Source: Varroa destructor
Taxonomy: Eukaryota > Arthropoda > Arachnida > Mesostigmata > Varroidae
Reading direction: 5' to 3'
Assembly (NCBI RefSeq): GCF_002443255.2
Contig: NW_019211456.1
Span: forward strand, 31,741,341-31,805,340
Length of the DNA: 64,000 bases
The position numbers and the translations under genes were made by a program. The notes under the pieces are model-generated. The model ran no database searches. It worked only from the letters and a program-made list of their open reading frames with translations, and was not told where the DNA came from. Positions 22,563 to 32,707 of the stretch are shown here, in pieces (within the stretch, counting starts at the first letter, position 1; each line of letters starts with the position of its first letter).

Positions 22563-25236
22563 TTCGTCAGGGCTCTCGGTTGACACGCGCTAACGAGGCG
22601 GTCAGCACTGGTGATGTGCCATTTATCGATCTCTGGTCACCTCCCAGTAATAGCCATATAGTTGTGAGTAATCTAATTTGGCCGTGCTTGCTCAAAATAG
22701 TCCATGCAATGCTAATGATATGATCGTGAAGTATCATTGTTTTCACAGTGTGCTAGTCAGTAGTAACAATGCGGATTTCGTCGCATCTCCGTCCCAGTAC
22801 AGCTGATGTACAGCCAGATGTCGGGGGGTATGGGAGTCCTGATAACAATTGTTCACTGGCCGATATATCTGCGATGTCACTCAAGACTACTAGTATCAAC
22901 GGGAGTTAACTAGACCGAGCTGTATTACCGCACGTTAGGAACTGTCGCGGAGGCTGCTACTTTGAGCCGGGGGTGCCCTCCTTATCCAGTAGTATATCAG
23001 TATCTAGATTATCGAGAGATAGAAGAGAAACTTAGGAACGCACAATGTGAAACGAAACTAGCCGGGAAAAAACGCCGCGCAAAAAATACGTCCTAAAATA
23101 GCTATTTTTTCACGTACTAGGAGCACGCGCATACATGCATACTGCATGCTTGTGACCATTCGACCACCACAAAAGCCGCGATACCGATGGCGGTGTAACA
23201 CGTCCGCGCTGTGGAAATTGTCACCATGCCGCGGCAGCAGCCATCGACCAAAAGTGTAAGAGTACTATAAACATGGATTGCTTCAGGTGTGCATCCGTAT
23301 AATTGACTGGTTTTGGATGCTACAGCTGCTACTTAGACGTCATCTTACCATAAGCCTCTGATAGGCGACCTTCTAATAAATCTGATAGCTCCGACTCTGC
23401 GCAACCGCTGCTACTGTTTCGATGCGGTAGGGCTCAGTCGGCCATTGTGGTAAAGAACAACGACAACTATAGTGATTCTGTTACGGTGACAGTGAGAGTG
23501 ACGGCTTTGGCAATCTTCTTTGTCTGTGGTCGTCAACGGTCGCTTTGGAACCAAACACCAGCGCCAGGCCTAGCACATCGATGAATTTAAGGGCCCATCA
23601 TCACTGACTGCTGCTGCGTAGCATCGCTACAATAACCAGCGAGTGTCCACTGCATTGCGAAGAATCTTCTCAGTCTAACGTCTTCTAGTCGCCCTCGCCA
23701 ACGCTTCACCGGATGATCGACTGATGCAGCTCACTTTGCCGACTCTGCGTATGTATATACAGCAGCACACATATAATCACACAACAGTTGTATGATCCAG
23801 TCGTGTGCAACGCTCAGTCATATTTGTGCGAGTCTCGTGTAAATGCAAGTGAAGACCCCTGTATTTTGAGGAAAAGCCCATGCCGGTATTATTCGTAGCT
23901 ACAATGTAGCCGGCACGCGAAACACAACAACATAAAAATCGAAAACAATAAGGATCCCAGTAACCGCACCATTGAATAGTGCACCGACGAAACCGATCAG
24001 CTGGCCAAAATGAAGCTGATCACTTTATAATAAGCGCGATTCGGAGCCAAAAATACACATGCTGCTATATGACACGTCGTTGCCAGTAACAGACGGGCCA
24101 TCCGTTAGTCTAACGTATGACAATCGTACCTTTCTACAGCAATGCTGATGAAAGGAAACAAGAGGTTAGATGTACGACCCTTTTATTAGGGCCAAACCGA
24201 AATATCGATAAAGCTTCAAGGGCAGTATTGATAGTAATGACTTTTTTAGAACTAAAATAATTAACCTGCGTACATTTCAATAGTTAATGTACTTAGACAT
24301 ACTGCATTTCTTTTTAGTAGCAATCATTTGTGCTCGAGTCTGCCCATTGACATGTTATTCAACACGCTGAAGCATAAGTAAAAAAAAACACACTATCAGC
24401 TGTTCGGACTGGCCACGGTTCGTTCACGGCTTCCTTATGTTCGCTCAAGTCCATGCGCATCTGCATACATTTATATCAGCACTCAAATGAAGTAACAGCT
24501 AATCAAGCCATCAGCCTCACTACGAAAAGGAAAACAACGAGTGTATACGTATTACGGGCAGTAAAGGTCGAAGGCACCATTTTTTCCGCCTACATCAGTG
24601 GAAGATCCTGATGTTAACGTGTTGTTAGAACACATTTCTGACCCTTACCTTATGATCGTATGCTACCCACTCATCTCAGAAGAGGATGTTGAGTTGTTTG
24701 ATGTTGGCTGACCTAGACAACAGCCGGAGTTCTGTAGATCTCTAGCACCACCAAGAACCCCGTCGGTGGTTTGCTTTCAGGTTGTAGTTGCTTTCAGCTG
24801 GCCCATCAGGCTTCAGCCTTCTACCATACGTTAAGGCGACAGGGATTGCTCCTCTGTTTTTTTCCTTGCATCCCTGCCGTATGATCTGGCGGCACTGTGT
24901 CATTCTTTTAATCTCTTCCTGAAGAAATAAAACTTGGCGTACATATTTCAAATGACAACGTTCAACACAATAAGAAGCGACATGCGTAGTGAATGAGACC
25001 TAACGTTGATCCTGCTCGATAACAAGGTATACGAAAGGCGTATCCAAAAATCCATCGATTCACCAACAAAGCCCCTGCTTCAACCAATTTTTATTCGTGA
25101 TCGGCCGTCCTAGAATGTGCTTCTTTTGGAGTGAACGTGACCGACCCTCCAAAGTAAACGAGCTTCTTTTCGTTGGCCACCCAGACATCCAAAATACGGA
25201 TATTTTGATTACTTCCTCCGTCATTGTTTGCATGCG

Positions 25237-25264
25237 TATGTATGTATGTATGTATGTATGTATG
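25237..25264. repeat. (TATG)n tetranucleotide microsatellite
   Basis: Seven consecutive TATG units followed by CATGCATG. Apparent ORFs reading CMHTYIHTYIHT or MYVCMYVCMHAYT across it are repeat artefacts. Confidence 0.93.
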
Positions 25265-25769
25265 CATGCATATACATATTTCCATGTGTACATGTAAAAT
25301 ATAACTATGTGTAACCGTTTCAACCGTTGTTTCGTGAATTCATGCGATCGACCATTGCCTGAATAAGCTATTCGACTGAATGGAACTGACTGTAGGATCC
25401 AGGTATCAAACAATGTTTTATATCAACAGTAAATGCTATTAAAAGTCGCGTGATCATATGATTATACTATATCATATGTTGCAAAAGTCAGTAATGACTA
25501 TTACTTTGCTTAATGACCAGCCACCGATATCAAAAGTATCAATGGTACGTGTGTGGTAGCCAAGCCGATAACGGTATCTCAGCTGGTTTCTGCGGGCAAA
25601 AAAACGCGTGACGAGGCTGCATCATCCTTATATGAAAAAAGTCACGCTATAAATATATGCCCATGTGTGAGCACTTCAGCACGTATATATAGTTGGGATG
25701 TCAGACAGCATCCCGACACATCTATTGTAACTCGATCACGTGTACGAGCTAGCAAGCAAAAAAAATAGC

Positions 25770-25797
25770 AATAATAATAATAACGAAAAAAAAAAAA
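25770..25797. repeat. AAT repeat plus poly(A) tract
   Basis: An AAT array runs into an A-run broken by ACG. It could be the tail of an old retroposed sequence, but no body or target-site duplication was recognised. Confidence 0.7.
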
Positions 25798-26297
25798 CAA
25801 TATCGGTACGCGCAAGAACACAAAACATAACTGGAACTGATCACTGCAAGCAATCATAACTGCCTTCGGTATTATTATTATTTATATTGTTGTTACAGGT
25901 TACAGGTTTTGGTAGTTTTTACAAAGAGACGGTTTTTACACCAACAATTGATGGGCTGTTCTGATCACACTAGCGGAGCCCCGAGCCATCGATGGATGGA
26001 ATCGCAGATAAAACAGAATACCCCGACAGGACCATGACGAATGCGCGGAAAGCAAGACCTCCTATATATAGTACTGCATATGGGATTGAGTGAAATTTCT
26101 GAAAAGTTGCTCTTAACAGACACTGTTTTTAACCACCAAGACACGCAATGGGTTACAGAGAGTGACTGAATTCACACAAACAATATTCGTATCGATGCTG
26201 TATCTTGTGCCTCTGAACCTATACTTCTTCACTAGCATGTCTGTGTTTTAAACCATACCACAACGAATCGAATGGAGGAATTCAGCAAAATTGTATA

Positions 26298-26302
<5 letters not shown>

Positions 26303-26330
<28 letters not shown>
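26303..26330. repeat. (TA)n dinucleotide microsatellite
   Basis: About 14 uninterrupted TA units, the longest pure TA run in the window. Confidence 0.95.
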
Positions 26331-26334
<4 letters not shown>

Positions 26335-26849
26335 TAGACGTCGACGGCTTCATCCCTAGTCTTGCTCCCTTAGCACCTGATGCATAAAAAAGGCTCGAAT
26401 ATATACATATAGATAATTGTGTACGACAGCCATTCACGCACAATGCCATATACCGGCCGTGTAGCCTGGCCGCAACCCTGCTCGTCTACAATCGGTTCTT
26501 TCGGTTGCTCCATGGCACGTGCATATAAAAAAAGATCTAGTGTTGTATATAGCGTCCCTAGAAAGCAATAATCATCGATAAGGTGCATGCTCGTGTGTCT
26601 GCATCGCAAGATGTCCGATTGTAACTAACCATTTTCAATGGACGAAATCAACTGACGAGCACAATTTCGCGCACGTCGGGGTTCAACGTTGCCGATTGAG
26701 GTCGAATCTGATACGTATGACCAACGTTCCGCGAGCCGACTTCAACGATTTTAGTTGGTTCTGGCCATGAGAAAACGCATTGTTCCTTCTGACATCGAAG
26801 ACGTCTGCTAGTGGCGCCGGCCAGTGTTGCATTATCATTGTACAGATGG

Positions 26850-26864
26850 CACACACACACACAC
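26850..26864. repeat. (CA)n dinucleotide microsatellite
   Basis: About seven CA units. Confidence 0.85.
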
Positions 26865-27196
26865 GTGCATATCGGGTAGCTTCTCCGAGTTTTCATCGAA
26901 CCAATGTAAATATCTGCGCCAGCGTCAAAATTAAAGAACACCAGTCCTGCTGCATTCAATCCACGCGCGGACGCTTCTTTCGATAATAATATCATCTTTG
27001 CGGGAGAGTTTTCTCTACAGAAAGATAGGTCTGCGGCATCGCCCTGGCCGGTAGCAGTAGCTTATGCTGTTGTACGCGTAACAACGCCGAAAAGCAACAA
27101 CGAAAATAACCACAGCGTTCGCAGCGGTCATCATACGCGGTGTCTTCGCTCCTGCCCGGACCCTTCGCGATACACCTCCCCCAGCCGAGTGACCTG

Positions 27197-27238
27197 GCCG
27201 ATTCTCAGATCAGCCGATTCTCAGATCAGCCGATTCTC
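27197..27238. repeat. 16-bp minisatellite, 2.6 copies
   Basis: The unit GCCGATTCTCAGATCA occurs twice perfectly and then as its first 10 bases. A unit of 16 is not a multiple of three, so it would shift frame with each copy, which argues against the overlapping plus-strand frame being translated through it. Confidence 0.93.
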
Positions 27239-27452
27239 GCGGACAAAGCATTGAATTCCCCATCGAAAGCAAGACCGCGCTCATCAGTGCGACGGATTCT
27301 GGAGAATCGTACTGAACTTGTTCGAGCAAATGTCTCTATAGATTCTTCCTAAATCTCATTGATGGTGACGTCACTTTGTTGATACCTATATGAATACCGA
27401 AACTATGGTGCACCATAGACAGCTACTTGAACAACGTAAAGAAAGCCTATAG

Positions 27453-27734
27453 AGTGGGCAAACCGATGCAAGACGGGAGGAATTGAGGGGCTGGAAATGC
27501 ACGAAAGTTGACGTGGCAACAGATTATGTGTACGTAAAAATGCACGAACTATGCGAAAGAAACGGCGTGATAACGTTTCATTTCGGTGGCTATAGTAAGA
27601 CACGATCACGACGATTAAAGCCCGTCGGGTTTCTTAAAACAATTCTTAGCTGTGCACTTTGCTTGTTTTTCTTGATGGTGCCCATTGAATTTGTCGGCAA
27701 TTTTGGTAATGAGCATCAATTTGAAAATACATAA
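27453..27734 (+). CDS. candidate terminal exon or small membrane protein
   Basis: Ninety-three codons are open between an AG acceptor-like site (GAAAGCCTATAG) and TAA. About 31% of codons start with G, a coding-like pattern. The translation starts SGQTDARREELRGWKCTKVD, has a basic patch (KTRSRRLK) and then one membrane span (FLKTILSCALCLFFLMVPIE) before a short polar tail, which would suit a type II or tail-anchored arrangement. The first ATG inside gives a 64-residue protein (MHELCERNG...). The acceptor lacks a good pyrimidine tract. No family recognised; the neighbouring plus-strand exon candidate at 28281 could belong to a different gene. Confidence 0.33.
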   Translation, partial: SGQTDARREELRGWKCTKVDVATDYVYVKMHELCERNGVITFHFGGYSKTRSRRLKPVGFLKTILSCALCLFFLMVPIEFVGNFGNEHQFENT

Positions 27735-28201
27735 TGTTTATCCAGCAATATATCTATCGTAACGAGGTAGTAAACACCCACGGCCGATGTTTCTGAATTA
27801 GACGGTGATGTCAGTGGATTTCCAAGCAGATTTTCTTGTATGACCAGTGAAACAACAGAACATTTTGCATCCCATAGATAATCGCAGCCTTGATTATAAA
27901 GCACTTCTCTTATTATGCGTCTTATCAACGTTGCTACTGCTATCCTCCAGTGTTTGTGAGCTCTTGTTCAACGAAACAGACCTGTATGTAGATATGTATG
28001 TGTTACATGCATATTTAATACTTTTCATTTACAACAAAGCTGAATTATCACTTTGGGAAAATAGTCACTCTTTTAGTGGAGCTTTCGACAATCGATTCAG
28101 CTGAAAATCAAATGAAAAAAAGATAGTGATGCAACCTACTACTTCGGTTGTTGTGAGTCTTCAGGTTTTTTTGGACTTTTTGACCGTGAGAATATTTGCC
28201 T

Positions 28202-28263
28202 TTGCTTGCTTGTTTGTTTGTTTGTTTGCTCGCTCGCTCGCTCGCTCGATCGATCGATCGATC
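28202..28263. repeat. compound TTTG/CTCG/ATCG tetranucleotide array
   Basis: Three adjacent tetranucleotide arrays (TTTG, then CTCG, then ATCG units) follow one another without spacers. Minus-strand ORFs reading ERASERANKQTNKQ are produced by the repeat. Confidence 0.95.
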
Positions 28264-28280
28264 TGAATTCTGTCTGAAAT

Positions 28281-28495
28281 ATGCATTTTCAGCTCCTTCC
28301 ACGAATAAACAACAAAAGTACAAATTCGTATTCCGCTTCGTGCGGCGAGCGGCAAATTAGCAATGCGATCGTGACAACAGCGACATGCTGCACAGCTTCT
28401 GCCTTCGAGTCGGTTAATGTGGGTCCGTCCGTCCGTCCATCCGAATCGTGCATCCCAGAAAGTGAAGATGTCCCGCACCTACAACATAATTCGAC
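28281..28495 (+). CDS. candidate first exon (MHFQLLPR...)
   Basis: A true ATG opens 71 codons ending at a strong donor (TCGAC|GTAAGTTG). The translation is Ser/Thr/Asn-rich and polar (MHFQLLPRINNKSTNSYSAS...), with no domain, and codon third positions in the middle favour C and G. It starts just after the tetranucleotide array and contains a short GTCC array near its end. If unspliced it stops two codons later. It overlaps a minus-strand frame that is largely repeat-derived. Confidence 0.27.
28424..28443. repeat. (GTCC)n tetranucleotide repeat
   Basis: Four GTCC units with a degenerate GTCCATCC end. It lies inside the candidate exon at 28281. Confidence 0.8.
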
Positions 28496-28936
28496 GTAAG
28501 TTGACGTCCCTGCTGCCCCAGCTACAACAACTGTAGAATTTGATGGGAGAAAGGTTTTATATGTAAAATGTTCAGTTCACAATCTCCGAGTGATTCCTGC
28601 CCGGGTTGTCTGCCGTGATGGCCATCGTTACCACTGTACAGAAAGCTTTATGTCCTCTCCATCCCTACCCCTTCGTCTAAATGGATAATGCTACAATAGA
28701 CAGCTGACAGGCAACAGTCTGATGTGATTTGCGTCAGCGGTACCTTTTCCTGCGATACTGACAAGATCAGCGCTGCGCTGTGCTCTGGCCGGCTTTACTA
28801 GCAGGCGAACAGCTGTGCTTTCACTAAGCACCAACCATTATTGTTGCATGCGGTATAATTTCATGTTGTTATTAGTAAGCTTTTCCTCCCACTGATATAA
28901 TACGTTAACAACGACATCGTCAAGATGATCATTTGG

Positions 28937-29125
28937 CTATAGCCAGAGGGGTGATACAAGTACTTCTGCGGCCAGCCCAGCCCAGCCCATCAGAGTGCAC
29001 GTTGTTTCCATAACGTCCTTTAAAACGTTCACCAAATTACCCTCTACCGCCGATAGGAAGACTACTATTTTTTTAATAGCAATGGCAAATCCTTGCCTTG
29101 TTCCCGTCCACACAAATTCAAACAT
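28937..29125 (-). CDS. small ORF, 62 aa, coding-like codons
   Basis: True ATG to TAG. About 37% of codons start with G, one of the highest values in the window. The sequence (MFEFVWTGTRQGFAIAIKK..., NLVNVLKDVMETTCTLMGW, LAAEVLVSPLWL) is balanced and moderately hydrophobic, with no strong signal peptide. Long plus-strand frames (28995-29345 and 29179-29493) overlap antisense and are probably shadows, or the reverse. It contains a short GCCCA repeat near 28974-28990. Unrecognised. Confidence 0.25.
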   Translation of the reverse strand: MFEFVWTGTRQGFAIAIKKIVVFLSAVEGNLVNVLKDVMETTCTLMGWAGLAAEVLVSPLWL

Positions 29126-32100
29126 AACAAACTATTTATCTATTATAGAGAATTTCGTCCAAACTAAACTAGATACGGTTGTGTATATTGGAAATGTTAA
29201 CAAATGTCTCATATATAAACAAACACCGGCAGACTACTTCCCGTGTGTTAGTTCTGCATTTAGTGACGCCGTCTATATTACACTACGCCGGGTGGAATTA
29301 TCGTGCAATTATTATAGTGGAAGCTTCGCAGGAGCAGATACATAATCTACAAGCATTTCGTTTTATCGTACATAAAAAGAAAATTTTCCTGACGCTAACA
29401 ACAACTCCCACGCGTCCGACGACCCGAAAGCTGATAGCTAATATTAACGAGGCAACAACTAATCCCAAACACTTCAAATATAGGCGGTGCTAGGATACGA
29501 TAATACTCTCTTCCTAACACTCGATTAATAAACACCCTTCACACGTACCCCACGGCTCGAGTCCGGTGGTCTGGAGGTAAGTATCGTTACCACTATTCTA
29601 CAAAGTATTGCTTCTGACCCAGATAACACTGTAAGCTAGACATCATCATTATTAGCAGGTACCGCTAGAGTGTAATGATGATCAGTGGCACAAACGGTGA
29701 GTTTAGGAAAATTAAGCCAAAGAACAACACGCGAATGGTTCCAAGGAACGATCCCAGTGATGCGATACTTCCGACTGGGTCATCCTCATATGAACCGCAA
29801 ACCTCACGAAGAAGTTGCTCCTCGCAACAAATTTTTCTCCTGCGTCACTTTTCTGTTTCGTCCGGTTCATCAAACAGCTTACTGCCTGCTGTTGATGTTT
29901 TACGACGGTATGACAGCAATATTGTAATCTTAGCAAGCTTCAACAGCTTAGCGAACGTAACGGTCTCGGTTATGGCCATGTTTGCCTACTAAAGATTGTA
30001 ACACGTGCTGGTCGGGGTCCGAATTTGGACACAGACGCACTTCGTTGTGCGCTGAAGGCAACCTGTCGTCTGAAGCAATGTTCAGCGGCTTGATAGAGTA
30101 AAGCCATAGACCCTAGCTAATTTTCACTAATCTAATAGTAAACAAATCACTAACACTTGTTCTACCGGTCACCCCTAACGCACGCCGAGTACCGAGTAGC
30201 TGCTACTTCGGTGTGTTTATACGTCGCGAATGCTGTTGTGTCTCGTAAGGGCTACCTACCGACGTCCTGCACAGAGGTGCGGTCCATTGATTCGAAATAT
30301 GCCTACATGGATTTGTAAAGGCGTAATATAAAGCATGGGGTCCCGCTAGTCTTTATCTGCCCTCCGGCCTTTTATTACAACGATGAGTAGGATAGCCGCT
30401 GCATTCTAGTCATGATGACGATTATCACCACAGTCGTTATCACCGTTGTCTGTGTCTTCGTCGTTGCCGCTGCTCTTTGCTGCTTCATCCAAGTGAACGT
30501 CACTTCGACGTTCGGTCCGTTACTGCATAAGTATATATTGTACAACTGCCATCTTGGTGTAGTAAATTGAGTAGAAATTATTGCCACGTTAGCACTGTGC
30601 TCAGGTGCCAATAGCCGTTAATCCAGCAATACATTTCCAACTCCCGGCCTGTTGCTCTTCTTCATTTATCATCTTCCGTGAGCGGTTAGCTTCCGGACGT
30701 CATCTAAATGACGTTTAAGCAGTGGCTCGCAAAGTCTTGAATCAACGATGAATAAGCAAATCGAATGGACGTCGTTTATTGGACTACTTCTGTTTTATTA
30801 TGACCATGGCGATAGCCGTAGCGGCGGCAGTCGCAACACTCGCCGCCGATCATGTCAGCGAAAGGAAGACGAACGCGCTAGTCAACGGTCTGAATCGGTC
30901 TCTAAATCTGTTCCGTTGTTACTGCATTAAATGTTCTGTCGCATCGTGGGGACACCCCTAGGTCGCCATGCCCCTGGCAAAGGCTTCAGTTGCGAGCATT
31001 TGAGAGTTCACTGGTCTTTTTTTTCTTAGCGGAAGCAACGACACGCGAAGTGTCGCAGTGAGCAAAATCCATACGAAGAAGTTGAAACGCAAGACTGAGA
31101 CAACGTAACACAGGACGATCGATGGGCGCGTATACTAATTGTCAACGAAATGATGCCCGCCAAGCTATTACGGCCAAACAACTAGTTTTTCGTTCCGGTA
31201 TTGCTGTGACGTTGATCACCTGTAGCTTAACGGTTTGATCTGAAGTTTATCCTTCTATCGTTCGGCCTGAGTAGCTCGTTTCTGACTAACAATCTGCCTT
31301 GCCATAAGGTGCAATGGCATGCAAAATGTACTTTAGATAATACGTTGCACGACGCACGGCCGTCCATCTGTGCGTTGCTTGCTTATCGTAGGTAACATCT
31401 ACGCAGGTACAAGCATTGGTCGGTCGGTAGGTAAGTTGACGCGCATTGACCGACGATCGTCTTTACTGATTTGGCACCTTTACCGTTGACTGCGAGAATT
31501 TTTGCGGTTATCCATAACTCTCAATGCTACCATCAACGGGATGAGAAGCGTGTGTTTGCTACAATTATTAGCACGTGCCGATAGTAAGTCTCAAGTCAGC
31601 CGATCGTAAAACGCTACGGTTTTTTTTACCAATACGACAAGTTTTTAGTTATCATGCGGATCGGACTACGTAACCACTTCGATACCCGCAACGATTGCCT
31701 AACGTGAAACTTGCATTCGGATGCCCCTAACGAATATACGAAATGAGACACTGCCATTGGCAGCTGCATACGATCCGTATGTCCCATTAGAGAGTAGATT
31801 ACCTTAGATGTGTCGAGTTTTCTAGAACAAATGCAGTGAAATAGCAAGCTTGACGTGGTTGTGTCGTAGGTGCGATAGAACTAGTACAACTTTGTGATCG
31901 GTGCGCCTATAAATAGCAATGACAAAGACTCATTGAATTTTGTTTGCTGCTGCTGCTGCTATTGACGGTTAAAAATTATGCTCGTATCAGACACCTCTGT
32001 TATGCCACGGTCGTTGCAAGGCCATAATCGCGTTGTGTGATTTCATGGCCCATGACGTAGCCGAGCATTCGATATGAATTAAGCCGCTTGCACACATGTA

Positions 32101-32556
32101 CACCCTACACGCGCTACAAGGCATAAATATCGCCCGCGAATGAATGAAGCCCAAAAAGGCATCTGTTCCACGCATGCTCGCAGCTCCTTGTCGCTGCTGT
32201 ACCACCTCCTCAGTTGGTTATTCAGGTAGCACCCCGTATACGTAGAGTAAGTGATGTCCCAGAAAGAATGCCTCGAGAATCGTTCGAGACGAGGATCGTT
32301 CGCACAAACGCTCATACAGACACGCGCGCACCTTCTTATCTAATAATGTTATAGAGAAAATTACCTCTACAAATTTATATAGTTACGAACCGACTGCTGT
32401 ACGCAGTCAGTCTTTTACACTAATTGAATAGTGGTCCCATTCGCCAACGGCAAATCAGCAGCAGGTAGTCTCGAACGACACGCGTCAATTGATGACAATA
32501 CGGCGCTTCTTCCGTGACATGCGGTTGCCGCTGGCGTTGGCCAAAAATTGTTTCAG
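29126..32556. other. stretch with frames but no supported gene
   Basis: Two overlapping plus-strand frames (28995-29345 and 29179-29493) lack ATG at their 5' ends and have no linked splice sites. A strong plus donor (CTGGAG|GTAAGTATC) at 29576 follows only a short open frame. A CTG microsatellite lies at 31946. No gene model is supported. Confidence 0.45.
31946..31960. repeat. (GCT)5 trinucleotide microsatellite
   Basis: Five GCT units. Confidence 0.85.
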
Positions 32557-32707
32557 TGACAGGGACCGAGCTGCTTGAGAATAACATGTACCACGTCCGA
32601 ATTGGGAATTACAAAGGCGCAGACGTATGCAGCATCGGCGTCAGCCAACGAGCAACATTGGCTAGAAAAAGGAACAGTAGCAAATGCTCAAGGGAGCATA
32701 TGGCCGG
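32557..32707 (+). CDS. candidate internal exon, 49 codons
   Basis: A 151-base segment between a good acceptor (AAATTGTTTCAG) and a good donor (GCCGG|GTGAGTTC) keeps one frame open throughout: TGTELLENNMYHVRIGNYKG, then ADVCSIGVSQRATLARKR, then NSSKCSREHMA. It enters needing one base and leaves two. The TGTEL...VRIG...C spacing is loosely reminiscent of IPT/TIG beta-sandwich domains (as in plexins), but this rests on a few residues and I do not assign it. No flanking exons with matching style were found nearby. Confidence 0.33.

Larger units (their letters stand above)
18396..27452. other. long stretch without a supported gene
   Basis: About 9 kb. It contains microsatellites (CA, AAT, TA, TATG), a probable dispersed-repeat copy at 20373-20438, and a minisatellite at 27197. 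A minus-strand ATG frame of 129 codons (18372-18761) and a plus-strand ATG frame of 67 codons (18622-18825) overlap antisense. The plus frame has the better codon pattern (many G- and A-first codons) but no splice or start evidence. The rest shows only chance-length frames. Confidence 0.5.

Noticed and set aside
25060..25413. ORFs across the TATG repeat
   Set aside because: The repetitive Tyr/His/Thr/Ile or Met/Tyr/Val/Cys pattern is a translation of the microsatellite.
28161..28478. 105-codon minus-strand ORF with ERASERANKQTNKQ
   Set aside because: Much of it is translated tetranucleotide repeat.
28995..29493. Plus-strand frames of 104 and 116 codons
   Set aside because: Non-ATG starts, no phased splice sites, and overlap with a better minus-strand ORF.
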